64,000 bases of DNA. It comes from Monomorium pharaonis. Lineage: Eukaryota > Arthropoda > Insecta > Hymenoptera > Formicidae. Both the position numbers and the translations under genes were made by a program. The notes under the pieces were generated by a model, which searched no databases, had not been told where the DNA came from, and worked only from the letters and a program-made list of their open reading frames with translations. The DNA is taken from assembly GCF_013373865.1 (NCBI RefSeq), contig NC_050472.1, forward strand, positions 18,436,136-18,500,135, read 5' to 3'. Shown in pieces: positions 1 through 10,992 of the stretch (position 1 is its first letter; each line of letters starts with the position of its first letter).

Positions 1-1751
1 GAAGCAGAAATACAATTAAAAGAAGACATACAAAAATTATTGCTAGATAGCATTTTTCACTATAATGGATTGGAAGTGATGGAAGAAACCTACCTCGATT
101 ATCAAGAACCTTATAAATTACACAGTTTCGAAATAATTGAAGATGACGAAGAAGCATGGAGTGAAGATAATTTAAATTCTCATCTACAGTGTTCAAACAG
201 TGAAGTAAATTTTGACAGTACTTATAAAAGACGAGCTGTTGAATATTGGCGGAATTTAGACGATAATAAAGAAATTAACCACAAAAAAAGGCATCGTTCT
301 CTAAAATCAGTACAAAGTAAATTTAAAAGAGTTTCATCTAAACGTCAGTTAAGACGATGGGAAGAACAACTACAATCAACTGGAAATCGTTTGGAAAAAT
401 TATCTTATATCTCCAAATTTACACATGATAAATTTACTGCAGCTATTGAATCAGGATTTATGGTTCATGATATCGGTTTAAAAAGATGGGCTTTACAAGC
501 TCAAGAAGAAATAGGAAATGTAATTCCTATATTTAAAGCATCTCACAGCTGGATATCAAGATTCAAAAAATCCCATCGAATTGTTTCAAGAAAAGTTACG
601 AAATATGTAACTAAAAGAACAGTGGAAGATTCTATTGATTTACAAAACTCAGCAAATAATTTTTTAAAAACAGTGAAACCACTTATTGAACAGTTTGGAG
701 CAGAAAATGTTTATAATTCTGATCAAAGTGGTTTTTAATTAGAAATACATTTTGGAAGATCATTGTCTCCTAAAGGAATAAAAAAAGTAGGGCGTATCGT
801 ACAATCTGTGTCATCAACAACCCATTCATACACGATACAACCAATAATATCATGTAATGGTAATTTGCTGTCACCTTTATTTATTGTTTTGAAAGAAGCT
901 AACGGCGAATACAAGACCGAGAGTACAAGAAACTTTATTTAAACTAACAAATGTTATTGTAAAAGCATCGAAATCTGGTAAAATGACATCAGGTAATATA
1001 AATTTCCTTTTATAAGGTTTTAGATTTTTAAATATTGATAATTAAAAAAATATATAAATTTGGATAAACAATTACATAAAATTATATAATAAAATTAATC
1101 TCTGATACATAATCAATTATTATCTTTATAAAATTTTATATTTAATTTAACAATCTAATAACAATCATAAGAAAGTTATTAAATTAATTTATATTTGTTA
1201 CAGATCATTTTAAAATGTGGTTAGAAGCTTATTTTTCAAACATTGGTTCTAATAGCGTTCTTCTTATCGATTCATGGACCGGACATTGTCCCAATATCAT
1301 TTCGGATTTAACACCTCTAGATAAACATATTACTACCATGATTATACCGAAAGGTACTACAGGAAAAATACAACCATTAGATGTTTACGGATTTAGAATT
1401 TGGAAAAATTTTGCTAAAAGATTTTCAGATATAGTTTTATTATTGGAATGTGATATAAATTTGCATGAACGAAATAATATAATAAAATTGCAATCTTTGA
1501 TACATAATCAATTGTCATCCCCGCGATATCGTAACTTATTTAAATATTCGTGGTTTAAAAGTGGTTATACGAACGAAAGACTACAGGAATTTAAAAATCC
1601 AGTAGAATTTAGTTTGGATGATACTTCAACAACATGTGATGTCGAAGGTTGCAATAATGTAGCTATAGTAAAATGTTCATGGTGCAAAAAATCATTATGT
1701 TTAAAACATTTCTTCGTTGAGTATCATTATTGCAATGAGTATAATGAGTAA
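1..1751 (+). pseudogene. pogo/Tigger-like DDE transposase, 5'-truncated by window edge, broken
   Basis: Seen: an open frame runs in from base 1 (no ATG needed, so the true start lies upstream) with a CENP-B-like helix-turn-helix region (residues WISRFKKSH) and then YNSDQSGF, carrying the first catalytic Asp. An in-frame TAA at 736-738 interrupts it, coding continues in frame to about 912, then a frameshift leads into PRVQETLFKLTN. A GT-AG intron fits 993-1203, and exon 2 (1204-1751) has LLIDSWTGH (second Asp) and GKIQPLDV (third Asp), ending in a Cys/His cluster (CDVEGC, CSWCKKSLC, H). Known: pogo/Tigger proteins cut and paste DNA at TA sites in the nucleus. Inference: decayed, as it has one stop and one frameshift, although all three acidic residues remain. 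It might instead belong to a Tc5-like branch. Confidence 0.8.
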
Positions 1752-2159
1752 ATGATACAATACAAAATGTATAAATTTATTGTATAAATATTTAAAAACT
1801 ATTTTATTAATACATATTTAGAAATGATTGTGATGATGTAAATCACAATTTTATTATGTAAATAAACAAAATATAAAAGCATAAGACCAAAAATAGCTTT
1901 AAGAAAATAATCACAAGATATAAAGAAATAATGTACAGAAATTAGTAAAATAAAAAAATTTACTAATTTTAAAGAAAAGTAATAAAAACCATTAGAATTC
2001 TTAATATTATTTATAATTTATAATTTGTGATGCTAGAATCAATTATATAGATTTCTATTATATATCTTATCAAAATTGTGTATAATCTTGTTTAGACGAT
2101 AATTATTTGCGTACATGAGCACGGATAGCTTATATACGGAAATCTTTATAATTAATTCT
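1752..2159. repeat. 3' flank of the pogo-like element, repeated at 14260-15215
   Basis: No gene seen. The A/T-rich sequence after the transposase stop (about 1790-2085) reappears, diverged, at 14275-14440 and 15120-15215, so it is element 3' sequence and not host DNA. The terminal inverted repeat was not located. Confidence 0.6.
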
Positions 2160-2558
2160 CAAAAATGATATTTCGTAACATAACTTTAATATACATGGTT
2201 GAATTTAGAAAAAAAAAATCTTTTAATATAGTAAAAAAATTTTTTTTTAATTTAAAAAAAATAATGGTGGGGGGTGTTTTGTTAAACAAAAAAATTAAAA
2301 AAAAATTTTTTCTTTACAAATTTAAAGTACTCTTGAAACCGTACAACTTTTATTTAAAAAATTTTTTTCTATCTTTTATACTTCCGATAATATTCGCTCC
2401 GAAAGAATAAAATTGTTTTTTTTTCAAAGGGGTGTTTCACCCTCTAAACATGAAACTCCGCTCATAAAAAAAAATACGTGTCTCTTAGATTTGTGTGTTT
2501 GACAACATATTTCAAGGAAAATCAAATTGGCGTCGGACACTTGTGATACTTCCCTTGT
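2160..2558. repeat. degraded arm of a CAAGGG-ended element
   Basis: Poly-A/T rich. Read on the minus strand, it begins TTACAAGGGAAGTATC and passes a GGGTGAAACACCCC motif. Its start and order resemble the arms of the palindrome at 61451-63599. The opposite end was not found. The short ORF in it is low complexity. Confidence 0.35.
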
Positions 2559-2741
2559 AAGTAATATATATTTCTGAAATTTTTAAAGTTTATACTCACA
2601 CACAAATTAACTTCTTTACAAAAATAGTAATATCTAAATATTTTGCGCCAATTATAAGAACAAATATTTTTATAGAAACTAAAACATTATTACTATTCTT
2701 TAGCTAGTTTTTATAATACAAAACAATTTTTTAGATTTATA

Positions 2742-3970
2742 AGGGAAGTGCGCCGGTTGTGGGCACGCTCTAGTTGTGGGCACCCCTACGTAAATTTGGA
2801 CAGCAAGCATACGCTACTGATCTGGGTACTGAAAAACGTGTATGTTGACGGTACGCAGTTTTCGTGTTGATACCGAAACGAATACATGCATTTGCGTAGT
2901 AGTTGTGAGAATAATAAAAATTATTTGCAATAAATAAATAGAAAAGTGATTTTCTACTCTTTTCGAAGTGCGATAAATCGGTGTGAATTCTTTCAAAAAG
3001 GTAAGTGTTTCATTGTGTTTGTAGTGTTATTATTGTATTTTGTGATTTTATTTCGTATTCAACAAAAATTTTTGCACCACATAATTTGTTAGTGTTTTGG
3101 AAAAATAGCTGCCATTTCCGGTTATGAGCACCTTCGTGTAACCGGTTGTGGGCACCCTTGTTTTTTTTCATTTAATGCGTGTGTTTGGTTGAGAAACTGC
3201 GTAATATCGTTTTTTATGTTGACGTAACGTATTTTATCACTGTTTTTATGCATTTTACGCATTTTTAGCCACGTCAACCCCGGAAAAATCATTTGATAAA
3301 AAAAATGGATTTTAATGCGCTGTTGCAAGCCATTAAGTGTTGCTTAGCGGACAATAAACCATCAACTAAGGGCACCAAGGCAACACTATCTAGACCATCG
3401 GCTAAGCGCATCAAGACAAAGGAGTCTCCACCATCTGACGATGATGTGAACTTCTGTCTCATCTGTCTGGACCTACTGCCACGGAAATTGACCGCCGCAA
3501 ACTCCATTAAATGCAATGAATGCAGTCGTCCGGTGCATTTAAAGTGCGCTGATATGCGTGCCAGCTACTTCACATGCAAGCATTGTGCTTCTGATTTTGA
3601 AGATGAAGAAGGCGATGCGTAAGGTGAAAACGTGTCATCTTTTTTTGTTCTTTTTGCCAGTGAAGGCTTCTAAAATAAATAAATTTTTATTTTCCCTTTA
3701 TTTGTGGTGGTTTTTTTTTCATATTTTTCCATTTTTAGCGGATTTTTCAAGGGTGCCCACAACCGGGTACAAATTCTTTTGTCCAAAAATTGTCACTTTA
3801 CTAAATTTTTGATAAAATTTTTCTAGTTAAAGAAATCAATTTAGTTCCTTCACTGACAGTTAGCTAAGGCCTCTAGCTTTCCACTGGTACACATATGTCT
3901 GCATAATATGTATTTAGTCAAAAGTTATGAGCTAAAAACAAAACGGTGCCCACAACCGGCGCACTTCCCT
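2742..3970. mobile_element. TA-flanked element with 25-bp perfect TIRs and a PHD ORF
   Basis: The ends read AGGGAAGTGCGCCGG and its exact complement, flanked on both sides by TA (2740-2741, 3971-3972), as expected of the Tc1/mariner/pogo superfamily. The motif GGTTGTGGGCAC recurs inside both ends: at 2755, 2774 and 3144, degenerate at 3119, and inverted at 3752-3766 and 3946-3957. These are probably transposase-binding sites. No transposase core is present, so the element is likely non-autonomous. Confidence 0.85.
3305..3622 (+). CDS. small PHD-finger protein inside a TA-flanked transposon
   Basis: A 105-residue intact ORF starts at the ATG at 3305; upstream in-frame codons are only AAA-type and a TTG. 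The C-terminal half has Cys51, Cys54, Cys70, Cys73, His78, Cys81, Cys91 and Cys94, the C4HC3 spacing of a PHD zinc finger. A basic stretch, AKRIKTK (33-39), could direct nuclear import, and the tail is acidic (FEDEEGDA). Known: PHD fingers read histone tails, and some pogo/Tigger-type transposases carry C-terminal Cys/His fingers. Inference: either the surviving 3' end of a deleted transposase gene or a short protein acting on its own element. No splice acceptor directly before the ATG was confirmed. The GC content is clearly higher than in the A/T-rich flanks. Confidence 0.6.
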   Translation: MDFNALLQAIKCCLADNKPSTKGTKATLSRPSAKRIKTKESPPSDDDVNFCLICLDLLPRKLTAANSIKCNECSRPVHLKCADMRASYFTCKHCASDFEDEEGDA

Positions 3971-4371
3971 TACTATATATAAAATGAGAGTATTGATTTG
4001 ATTGTTTTAAGTTGGATTGTTTTAAGTTTGTATTTAGATACAATTTCGTTAATTACGAAGTATTTTAACGATAAACTTAAGAAGATTCTTAAATATAAGA
4101 TGAAACTATAAATATTAGCCTTTTGTATTAAATTATTGGCTGCTGTGCGTCGATATAAAGCTGCTGTGCGCCTGCAAACCACAATTGTCAGGAAGCATAT
4201 TGGCAAGAAATAAAGAAGATAATATTGAGCTGACAAGTAAGTTTTAATGCAAATAAATTATAAATATTACAAGTAAATACTTTAATATAAATAAATATTT
4301 TACTACAAAAACTTGGCACTGCTAAATCGAATAATTTGCCAGTTCTTTTTTTTTCTTTTGTATGTGCATCT

Positions 4372-4374
<3 letters not shown>

Positions 4375-4414
<40 letters not shown>
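4375..4414. repeat. (TG)n microsatellite
   Basis: About 20 uninterrupted TG units in the spacer of the long-inverted-repeat element. Confidence 0.95.
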
Positions 4415-4417
<3 letters not shown>

Positions 4418-4539
4418 GTATATAACTTAGTTTATATATAAGGAAACGATTTATGTTTAAGGAAGCGGTTAATATCTGTCTCTTATGCGTGCGTACGTTA
4501 CAATCTCTCCCCCCCACGCCACCGAACTTCTTTTCCTCT

Positions 4540-4739
4540 TCGCGAGAGAGAGACGGGAGAGTGCTAGAGAGAGAGAGAGAGAGGAGAGAGAGAAGAGAGA
4601 GATCCTCGCCGAGAAGAGAGATTCCTCACTCATTCTCTCTCTCTCTCTCTGTCGTCTCTCCTCTCCTCTCTCCCCCCCCCCCCTCTCCCCCCCTCTCTGC
4701 CTCTCTCTCTACAGCTACTCATCTCTCTTCTCTCTCCCT

Positions 4740-4780
<41 letters not shown>

Positions 4781-4785
4781 GTGCG
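4540..4785. repeat. (GA)n tract followed by (CT)n tract
   Basis: A purine run (about 4545-4612) is followed by pyrimidine runs with C-rich patches (4630-4785). The two could pair as a long hairpin. ORFs rich in R/E or S/L here are low-complexity artefacts. Confidence 0.9.
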
Positions 4786-5317
4786 TGTGTTATATGTATT
4801 ATTTTAGTATGTAAGTTAGATTGTAAGAAAATGACTTTGTAATTTATTTGTATTAAAACTTACTTGCCAGTTCAATATTATCTCCTTTATTTCTTGCCAA
4901 TATGCTTCCTGACAATTGTTTTTTGCAGGCGCACAGCAGCCTCATATCGACGCACAGCAAACAATAATTTAATACAAAAGGCTAATATTTATAGTTTAAT
5001 CTTATATTTAAGAATCTTCTTAAGTTTATCGTTAAAATACTTCATAATTAACAAAATTGTATTTAAATACAAACTTAAAACAATCCAACTTAAAACAATC
5101 AAATTAATACTCTCATTTTATAGTATAAATTTAAAAAATTGTTTTGTATTATAAAAACTAGCTAAAGAATAGTAATAATGTTTTAGTTTCTATTCTAAAA
5201 TTCTATTCTATTCTAAAAATATTTGTTCTTATAATTGGCGCAAAATATTTAGATATTACTATTTTTGTAGAGAAGTTAATTTGTGTGTGTGAGTATAAAC
5301 TTTACAAATTTCAGAAA

Positions 5318-5445
5318 TATATATTACTTGGGTTAAATTTGACACACTTAGTATATATTACTTAGGTTGAATTTGACACACTTAGTATATAATACTTAGG
5401 TTGAATCATCCAAAAGTATATACCACTTAGGTTAAATTTGATCAA
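5318..5445. repeat. about 33-bp tandem repeat, four units
   Basis: Units of the form TATATTACTTAGGTTGAATT plus TGACACACTTAG repeat four times with decreasing similarity. A diverged inverted version lies at about 7855-8065, so these repeats bracket the elements between 5.4 and 7.9 kb. Confidence 0.75.
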
Positions 5446-5779
5446 AAGTTTTATCTTGAATTTTGTAAATTTTTTGTTAAAGGAAAACCACACACATGGT
5501 GCTTTTTTTACCTTTTTTAAAAAGGTAATTTTGTTTGGATATCAGGCATTTTGTATTTTTTTTAATAAACTACTTAGGTTTCTAGACCACTTAAGATTAC
5601 ACTCTAAAACTTTCTCTTTGAGAAAAATTTCATGAAGAAGCTAAAGTTTATATAACGGATATAATAAATACCAAAAACCATAAATTTTTAAATAAAATTT
5701 TCTTTTAGGGCATATTTTAAAACCAGGCCTAAGTTGAATTTGATCAAAATAATTATTTTAAATTTGTGTCTTTCTTTAA

Positions 5780-6660
5780 GGAGGGCAAGTCATGTAACGC
5801 GCTGAAAATTGAGTGATTTTTTGGAATTTTGTTTGAGGAAATTATACAACCAATTTTTTTGAAATTTTCAGGGTATATTATTGTAATATTGAACTACTAA
5901 AAAAATATTTTTTGACAGAAAAATAATATGTATTTTATAAATAATAATAATGTAAATGTAATGCGTCGGCGTGCAATGTAGCGCTGCTTGTATTCATTTG
6001 AAACAAAAAAACCAAATAGATTTCTTTTTTGTACGGTTTGCGTTATCGATTGAACCTATTGTTAAAGAAAATGATGCAAAATTGTAAAATTGGCGACACG
6101 TAGAAAAAAAGTATTGATTTTTGCGAAAAATTTTGGTGTTAATTATGCAATAAAAATAATTTATTTAAACAATACAATTACAAATAAAAGTTCAATTTAT
6201 GAGGAAAGTATTTATCTAAATGTATGCACAAGGAGAACTCAATCGGATGAACAGTTTTTGAGTTATCTTGCACGCCAATTTTAAAATAGTAGTTTGGAGA
6301 AAAACGCGTTTAAAGTTTGAGTAACGAAATCGTGAAAAAATTGTAATTTATTTTAACTTACCGCAGTTTTTTGCTAATCTGCGATTCCAGGGCCATAGAG
6401 CAGATCTTCCTGTTTTTCGAACATTATTCTAACACAGCCAAGTTAACATTTATTACAGAGGGATCGAAAGACTGAGTTTCTGACTCGTCTACATGAGTGC
6501 TCCGTCCAATTCGACCGTTCACTTTTCGACGAAAATAACATAGAAGGAACTCTCAAATTGGTTTCTACTATTTTTTTTTCATATTCTACGGAAAATTTTT
6601 TATAAATTTAAGCAAGAAAAAAAATTGCTAAAAAATTTCGATTTACATGACTTGCCCCCC
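5780..6660. mobile_element. TTAA-flanked non-autonomous element (unit T1)
   Basis: Ends GGAGGGCAAGTCATGTAA and, inverted, GGGGGGCAAGTCATGTAA, flanked by TTAA at 5776-5779 and 6661-6664. The uninterrupted site is present as a duplicate near 5475-5500 (GTTAAAGGAAAACCACACAC), which supports TTAA duplication on insertion. A TTAA target fits piggyBac- or Kolobok-like elements. The interior is A/T-rich and carries a short exon-like piece on the minus strand shared with 50889-51778. Confidence 0.8.
6362..6424 (-). pseudogene. cryptic exon fragment with splice donor
   Basis: Minus-strand coding MFEKQEDLLYGPGIAD, a stop, then a consensus donor GTAAG. The LY-G/S-PG-I/V-x-D motif and donor match the minus-strand exon at 51478-51671 in a second TTAA element. 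Function unknown. Confidence 0.4.
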
Positions 6661-6925
6661 TTAAAGAAACCCACACACTTGGAGCCCTTTTACTTTTTTT
6701 TAAAAGGATAATTATGTTTGGTCACTAAAATGTTATTTGATGTAACATAGACTAACAAGGGGACCTTACGGGTCATCGATTTTTTTCATACTTATAAGAT
6801 TTAAAGATCAGTACCTGGACATCAATTTCCTAAAGCAGTACGATGCGCTTCTCAAAAATGCTCGAGAAAATCGATTTTGAAGATTTCCGATATCTTTAAG
6901 TACAGAAATTTTTGACCTATCGTCA

Positions 6926-7001
6926 GAGCCGCTCGTAGCCGAGCGCACAGAGCTCTAGTTTAGTAAGCGCGAAGTCGCTGGTTCGATTCTCGCTCTGCCC
7001 C
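6926..7001 (+). other. tRNA-like sequence (box A and box B) in left arm
   Basis: Has a box A-like TAGCCGAGCG and box B-like GGTTCGATTC with tRNA-like spacing. Acceptor and T stems pair poorly, so this is a tRNA-derived relic or SINE head and not a working tRNA. Confidence 0.45.
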
Positions 7002-7574
7002 CAATTTTTTTTTAATAAGTCAATGGAGTTTTTTTTTAATCCTATATCTTAACATTTATCAAATTGAAATGCTAATTAATTATTAAATATTTATTCGTTA
7101 TTTTTTAAATAAAAATTAACAACTTTTTATTTTTAATTGCCACTTGCTTGAAAATGCGAATATTTATAATAAATTAAAATTTGGTACAAAAATGGAAAAC
7201 GTCTTATTGTTAAATGCAAAAATAATATGTACAAATAATATTCAGTTATTTTATCGCTTACATTTTACGCTGTATCTTTAACACGTTAGTCGGAGTTTAC
7301 AAGTCGAGTTTATTGTAAGTCGATCCTGGTCGATCCCCATTCTTTCGCATCTAGTCGTGAAAAAAGAACAGCCTTGCAAAAAGTGGGAGAAGTAAGGGTT
7401 CCGAGAGAGCAGATGCTGTGCTATTCGTACTTTACCGTTAAATAAAAATAAAGGGATGTTAATTTTTATTTAAAAATAACAAATAAATATTTAATAATTA
7501 ATTAGCATTTTAATTTGATAAATGTTAAGATATACAATTTAAAAAAAACTGCATTGACTTATTTAAAAAAAATT

Positions 7575-7648
7575 GGGACCAGCGAGGATCGAACCAGCAA
7601 CTCAGCGCTTACGAAACTAGAGCTCTGTGCGCTCGGCTACGAGCTGCT
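7575..7648 (-). other. tRNA-like sequence in right arm (mirror copy)
   Basis: Reverse-complement partner of 6926-7001, again with TAGCCGAGCG and GGTTCGATCC. The box B is closer to consensus than in the left copy. Confidence 0.45.
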
Positions 7649-7849
7649 TTAACAATACGTCAAAATTTTCTGTACTTAAAGGTATCAGAAATCTTCAAAA
7701 TCGATTTTCTCGAGTATTTTTGAGAAGCGCATCGTACTGCTTTAGGAAATTGAAGTCCGGGTACTGATCTTCAAATCCTATAAGTATGAAAAAAATCGAT
7801 GACCCATGACCCGTAAGGTCCCCTTGTAAGTGATATTTTATTTTAAGGA

Positions 7850-8315
7850 AAAAATCATAAATCCAAGATAAAACTTTTGATCAAATTCAACTTAAATAAT
7901 ATATACCTTTGGATGGAAAAAATATAATTCAACATAGGTAATATATATGTGTAAGCTTCTTTCAAAAAGCAAAAAATCACACTTTTGATTCAACCTAAAT
8001 ACATACATATCATTTTTATTTATGTATCAAATAAATCCAAGATAAAATATTTTTCATCAAATTTAACCTATGATGTAACATAGATTAATTAAAGCGAATA
8101 TTTTAATCATTTATTAATAAATTGCATTATGCACAAATACAACTTTATTGTGTAAAAAAAACATTTACAGATAAAACAAACAATCAATCAATGAAACATC
8201 TCGCTTCGAAATTTATCAATTTTTTAATTATTTATAAAAATTTACATTTATATTAAATTAAAAATATATATTTAATAAATATATATAGTTAATGTAAAAT
8301 TAAAATCAAAAAGTA
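7850..8315. other. A/T-rich flank without gene
   Basis: Contains inverted, diverged copies of the 5.3-5.5 kb tandem units (about 7855-8065), then plain A/T-rich sequence. No coding or RNA gene seen. Confidence 0.6.
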
Positions 8316-8450
8316 AAATAGCTCTCAGATTTTACATTAGTGTCGATGAGATAGATGAGATGTATGATGTAGAATTGTGTATTGGTTAAATATGTTGCTG
8401 TAATTGTCAATCAATATTAATAACTATTAATTAGATCTAACAAAATTTCA
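8316..8450. repeat. left half of a palindromic MITE split by the 8.5-12.1 kb element
   Basis: TTTTACATTAGTGTCGATGA and following bases match the arm of the intact palindrome at 12432-12642. The other half lies at about 12190-12300. Confidence 0.6.
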
Positions 8451-8554
8451 AATGAATGGTTTTAACAATACTATTTTCATTTTTTACTTTACTAGTAACG
8501 TATCCCTGTTAAAAAAATCCGATAGAATCAGATAAGAAAAAGTTCTATCTAATT

Positions 8555-8960
8555 GAATCGTGTTTTTGGTTCGTAAATATTAGATCGGTTATCTGAAATA
8601 TACGATAGGCTTTCTATATTTCTGTATCGTATTTTTCATATAGTTACCTATCGTTTTTAATCAATTTCTATCGTCATTTTTTATATAAATTAATCGTATT
8701 CTATCGTGTTTTTGGTTCGTAAATATTAGATCGGTTATCTGAAATATACGATAGACTTTTTATATTTCTGTATCGTATTTTTCATATTGTTACCTATTGG
8801 TTTTAATCAATTTCTATCGTCATGTTTTATATAAATTAATCGTATTCTATCGTGTTTTTGGTTCGCAAATATTAGATTGCTTATCTGAAACTTATGATAG
8901 ACTTTTTATCTTTCTGTATCTTTCGTATAGATTATCTATCGTAAATCTAGTTCAAAAAAT
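8555..8960. repeat. 146-bp tandem repeat, nearly three units
   Basis: TGTTTTTGGTTCG recurs at 8561, 8707 and 8853, an exact 146-base period, with high identity between units. Confidence 0.9.
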
Positions 8961-9478
8961 GTAAACGTTTTACTTTTCTTGTACAGAATCGTTTACTCAA
9001 TTAAAATGAGTAAATTATAAAAGTAATGTGGCAGTCGTCTTGCACATCGTCCTCTCGTAGCGAAAGAAACTGATTATTGCTTGTCTTAATCGTATTGCGG
9101 GTGGTCTTTATATAGCGGGTCGGCTGCATTTGACTCACGAGAGAGTAATCGCCTACCAGCCTATCGGCGGCGCCGCGTACTAACTAAAAAGTTGGATAGA
9201 AAATGATAGAAACATATAGAAATTTGATAGAAAATTTATAAAATTCTATCGTTCTTTATCGTATCTCAATTAAACGATTAAAACTTTATCTGAATATGGA
9301 TACTTTCCTATATGATCTTACCTAATTATCTTACTGAATAGAAAAATTACGATTTAAAGTCTATACAAATAAATCTGAAATTGTCCCTATATGTTTCTAT
9401 CAAATATATGTTATGGAACAATAATCGTTTTCTATCGTTGTCTTTATAATAAGAGATATTTCAAGGAGGAACAATTAT

Positions 9479-10232
9479 CACAGGCATACAAAAAAAGTGA
9501 TCCGCCGGCCCAGACTAGTCAATCCTTATGTATTTTGACTCGCTGAATCCGAATTCAAGGTCAGAATTGCAAAGTTAGCTCGCATTTTCTAACCTCAAAA
9601 AAATTTTTTTTTAATGTTGGTCTGGCGGACCAGACTATATAATCAGTCAATCCTTATGTATTTTGACCCGCTGAATCCAAATCCAAGGTCAGAATTACTA
9701 AATTTGCTCATTTTTTTTAACCTTAAAAGAACTTTTTTTAAATGTTGGTCCGGCGGACCAAAGTAGTCTATCCTTATGTATTTTGACCCGCTGAATTGAA
9801 ATTCAAGGTCAGAATTGCTGAATTGACTTATTTTTTTCTAACCTCAAAAAAACACCTTGTAAAAGCAGCTTGGATCTTAAATGTATAATTTGGAGCGTGC
9901 AAGCTTGCGTAAGCACATTATCCGGGGAAAATTCAATACTTATAACAAGTCTGAGCTTCTGTGAATGAATAGCGTTGAAAATTCACTCCCTTTTCCTATT
10001 ATATTTAACTCTTTTATTCTGACCTTGGATTTGGATTCAGCGGGTCAAAATACATAAGGATTGACTGATTATATAGTCTGGTCCGCCAACATTAAAAAAA
10101 AATTTTTTTTTGAGGTTAGGAAATGCGAGCTAACTTTGCAATTTTGACTTTGGATTCGTATTCAGCGGGTCAAAATACATAAAAATTGACTAGTCTAGTC
10201 CGCCGGACCAACCCTTTTTTTTGTGTGTTGTG
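9479..10232. mobile_element. CAC-ended element with internal direct and inverted repeats
   Basis: Ends CACAGGCATACAAAAAAA and inverted CACAACACACAAAAAAAA, flanked on both sides by TTAT (9475-9478, 10233-10236), a 4-bp duplication. The left part has three units of about 125 bases built on TCCGCCGGACCAGACTAG and a TATGTATTTTGACCCGCTGA block; the right part has two inverted units. A related piece lies at about 52420-52552. Possibly Chapaev/CACTA-like, but unclassified. Confidence 0.7.
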
Positions 10233-10992
10233 TTATTTTACAATTCTGCCGGACAGAACATTCTGTTGTTCTTTATGGTATCCGAATTAAACGATTAAAA
10301 CTTTATCTGAATATGGATACTTTCCTATATTATCTTATCTGGTTATCTTATTGAATAAAAAAATTACAACTTAAAGTCTATATAAATTATTCAGATAATT
10401 CTATATTCAGATAAAGTTTTAATCGTTTGATTCAGACATGATAAAGAATGATAAAATGTTATGTTCGGCAAAATTGCGAAATAATTTTTCCCTGTTTAAA
10501 ATATCTCCAATTATATAGACAATGATAGAAAACTATTATAGTATATAACATATTTTTAATAAAAACGTATAGGAACAATTTCAGATTAATTTATATAGAC
10601 TTTACGTCATAATTTTTATATTCAGTAAGATAGCCAGATAAATTGTATAGGAAAGTACTCATATTCAGATAAAGATTTAATCGTTTAATTTAGATACGAT
10701 AAAATACGATAGAACTTTATGTCCACCGAAATGGTAATATATTTGATAGAAACGTATAAGAACAATTTCAGATTAATTCATATAGAGTGTTATAGACCTT
10801 GAATCGTAAATTTCATATTCAAAACGATAAGTAGATAGGATCATATATAAAAGTAGTCGTATTCAGATAAAGTTTTAATCGTTTATTTCAGATACGATAA
10901 GAAACGATAGAACTTTATGTCCGCCAAAATTGGAATACATCTGATAGAAACGTATAGGAATAATTTCAGATTAATTCATATAGAGTCTTATA

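Larger units (their letters stand above)
2559..5329. mobile_element. long-inverted-repeat (foldback-like) element, split by a later insertion
   Basis: The left arm (2559-2740 continuing 3971-4240) is a diverged reverse complement of the right arm (about 4862-5329). Each arm is roughly 450 bases and starts AAGTAATATATATTTC. The central part holds a TG repeat and purine/pyrimidine tracts. The 1.2 kb element at 2742-3970 sits inside the left arm. No transposase was seen and no target duplication is resolved. The matching short ORFs on the two arms are mirror shadows, not genes. Confidence 0.7.
6756..7826. mobile_element. palindromic CAAGGG-ended element with tRNA-like arms
   Basis: Ends CAAGGGGACCTTACGGGT and its complement, flanked by TAA at 6753-6755 and 7827-7829. 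Arms of about 320 bases (6756-7075, 7505-7826) are near reverse complements around an A/T-rich centre. Each arm contains a tRNA-like stretch. A 3-bp TAA/TTA target is typical of PIF/Harbinger, but the superfamily is not certain. Confidence 0.8.

Noticed and set aside
4453..4842. ORFs of 109-129 residues over the 4.5-4.8 kb region
   Set aside because: Low-complexity (GA)n and (CT)n sequence read in two frames.
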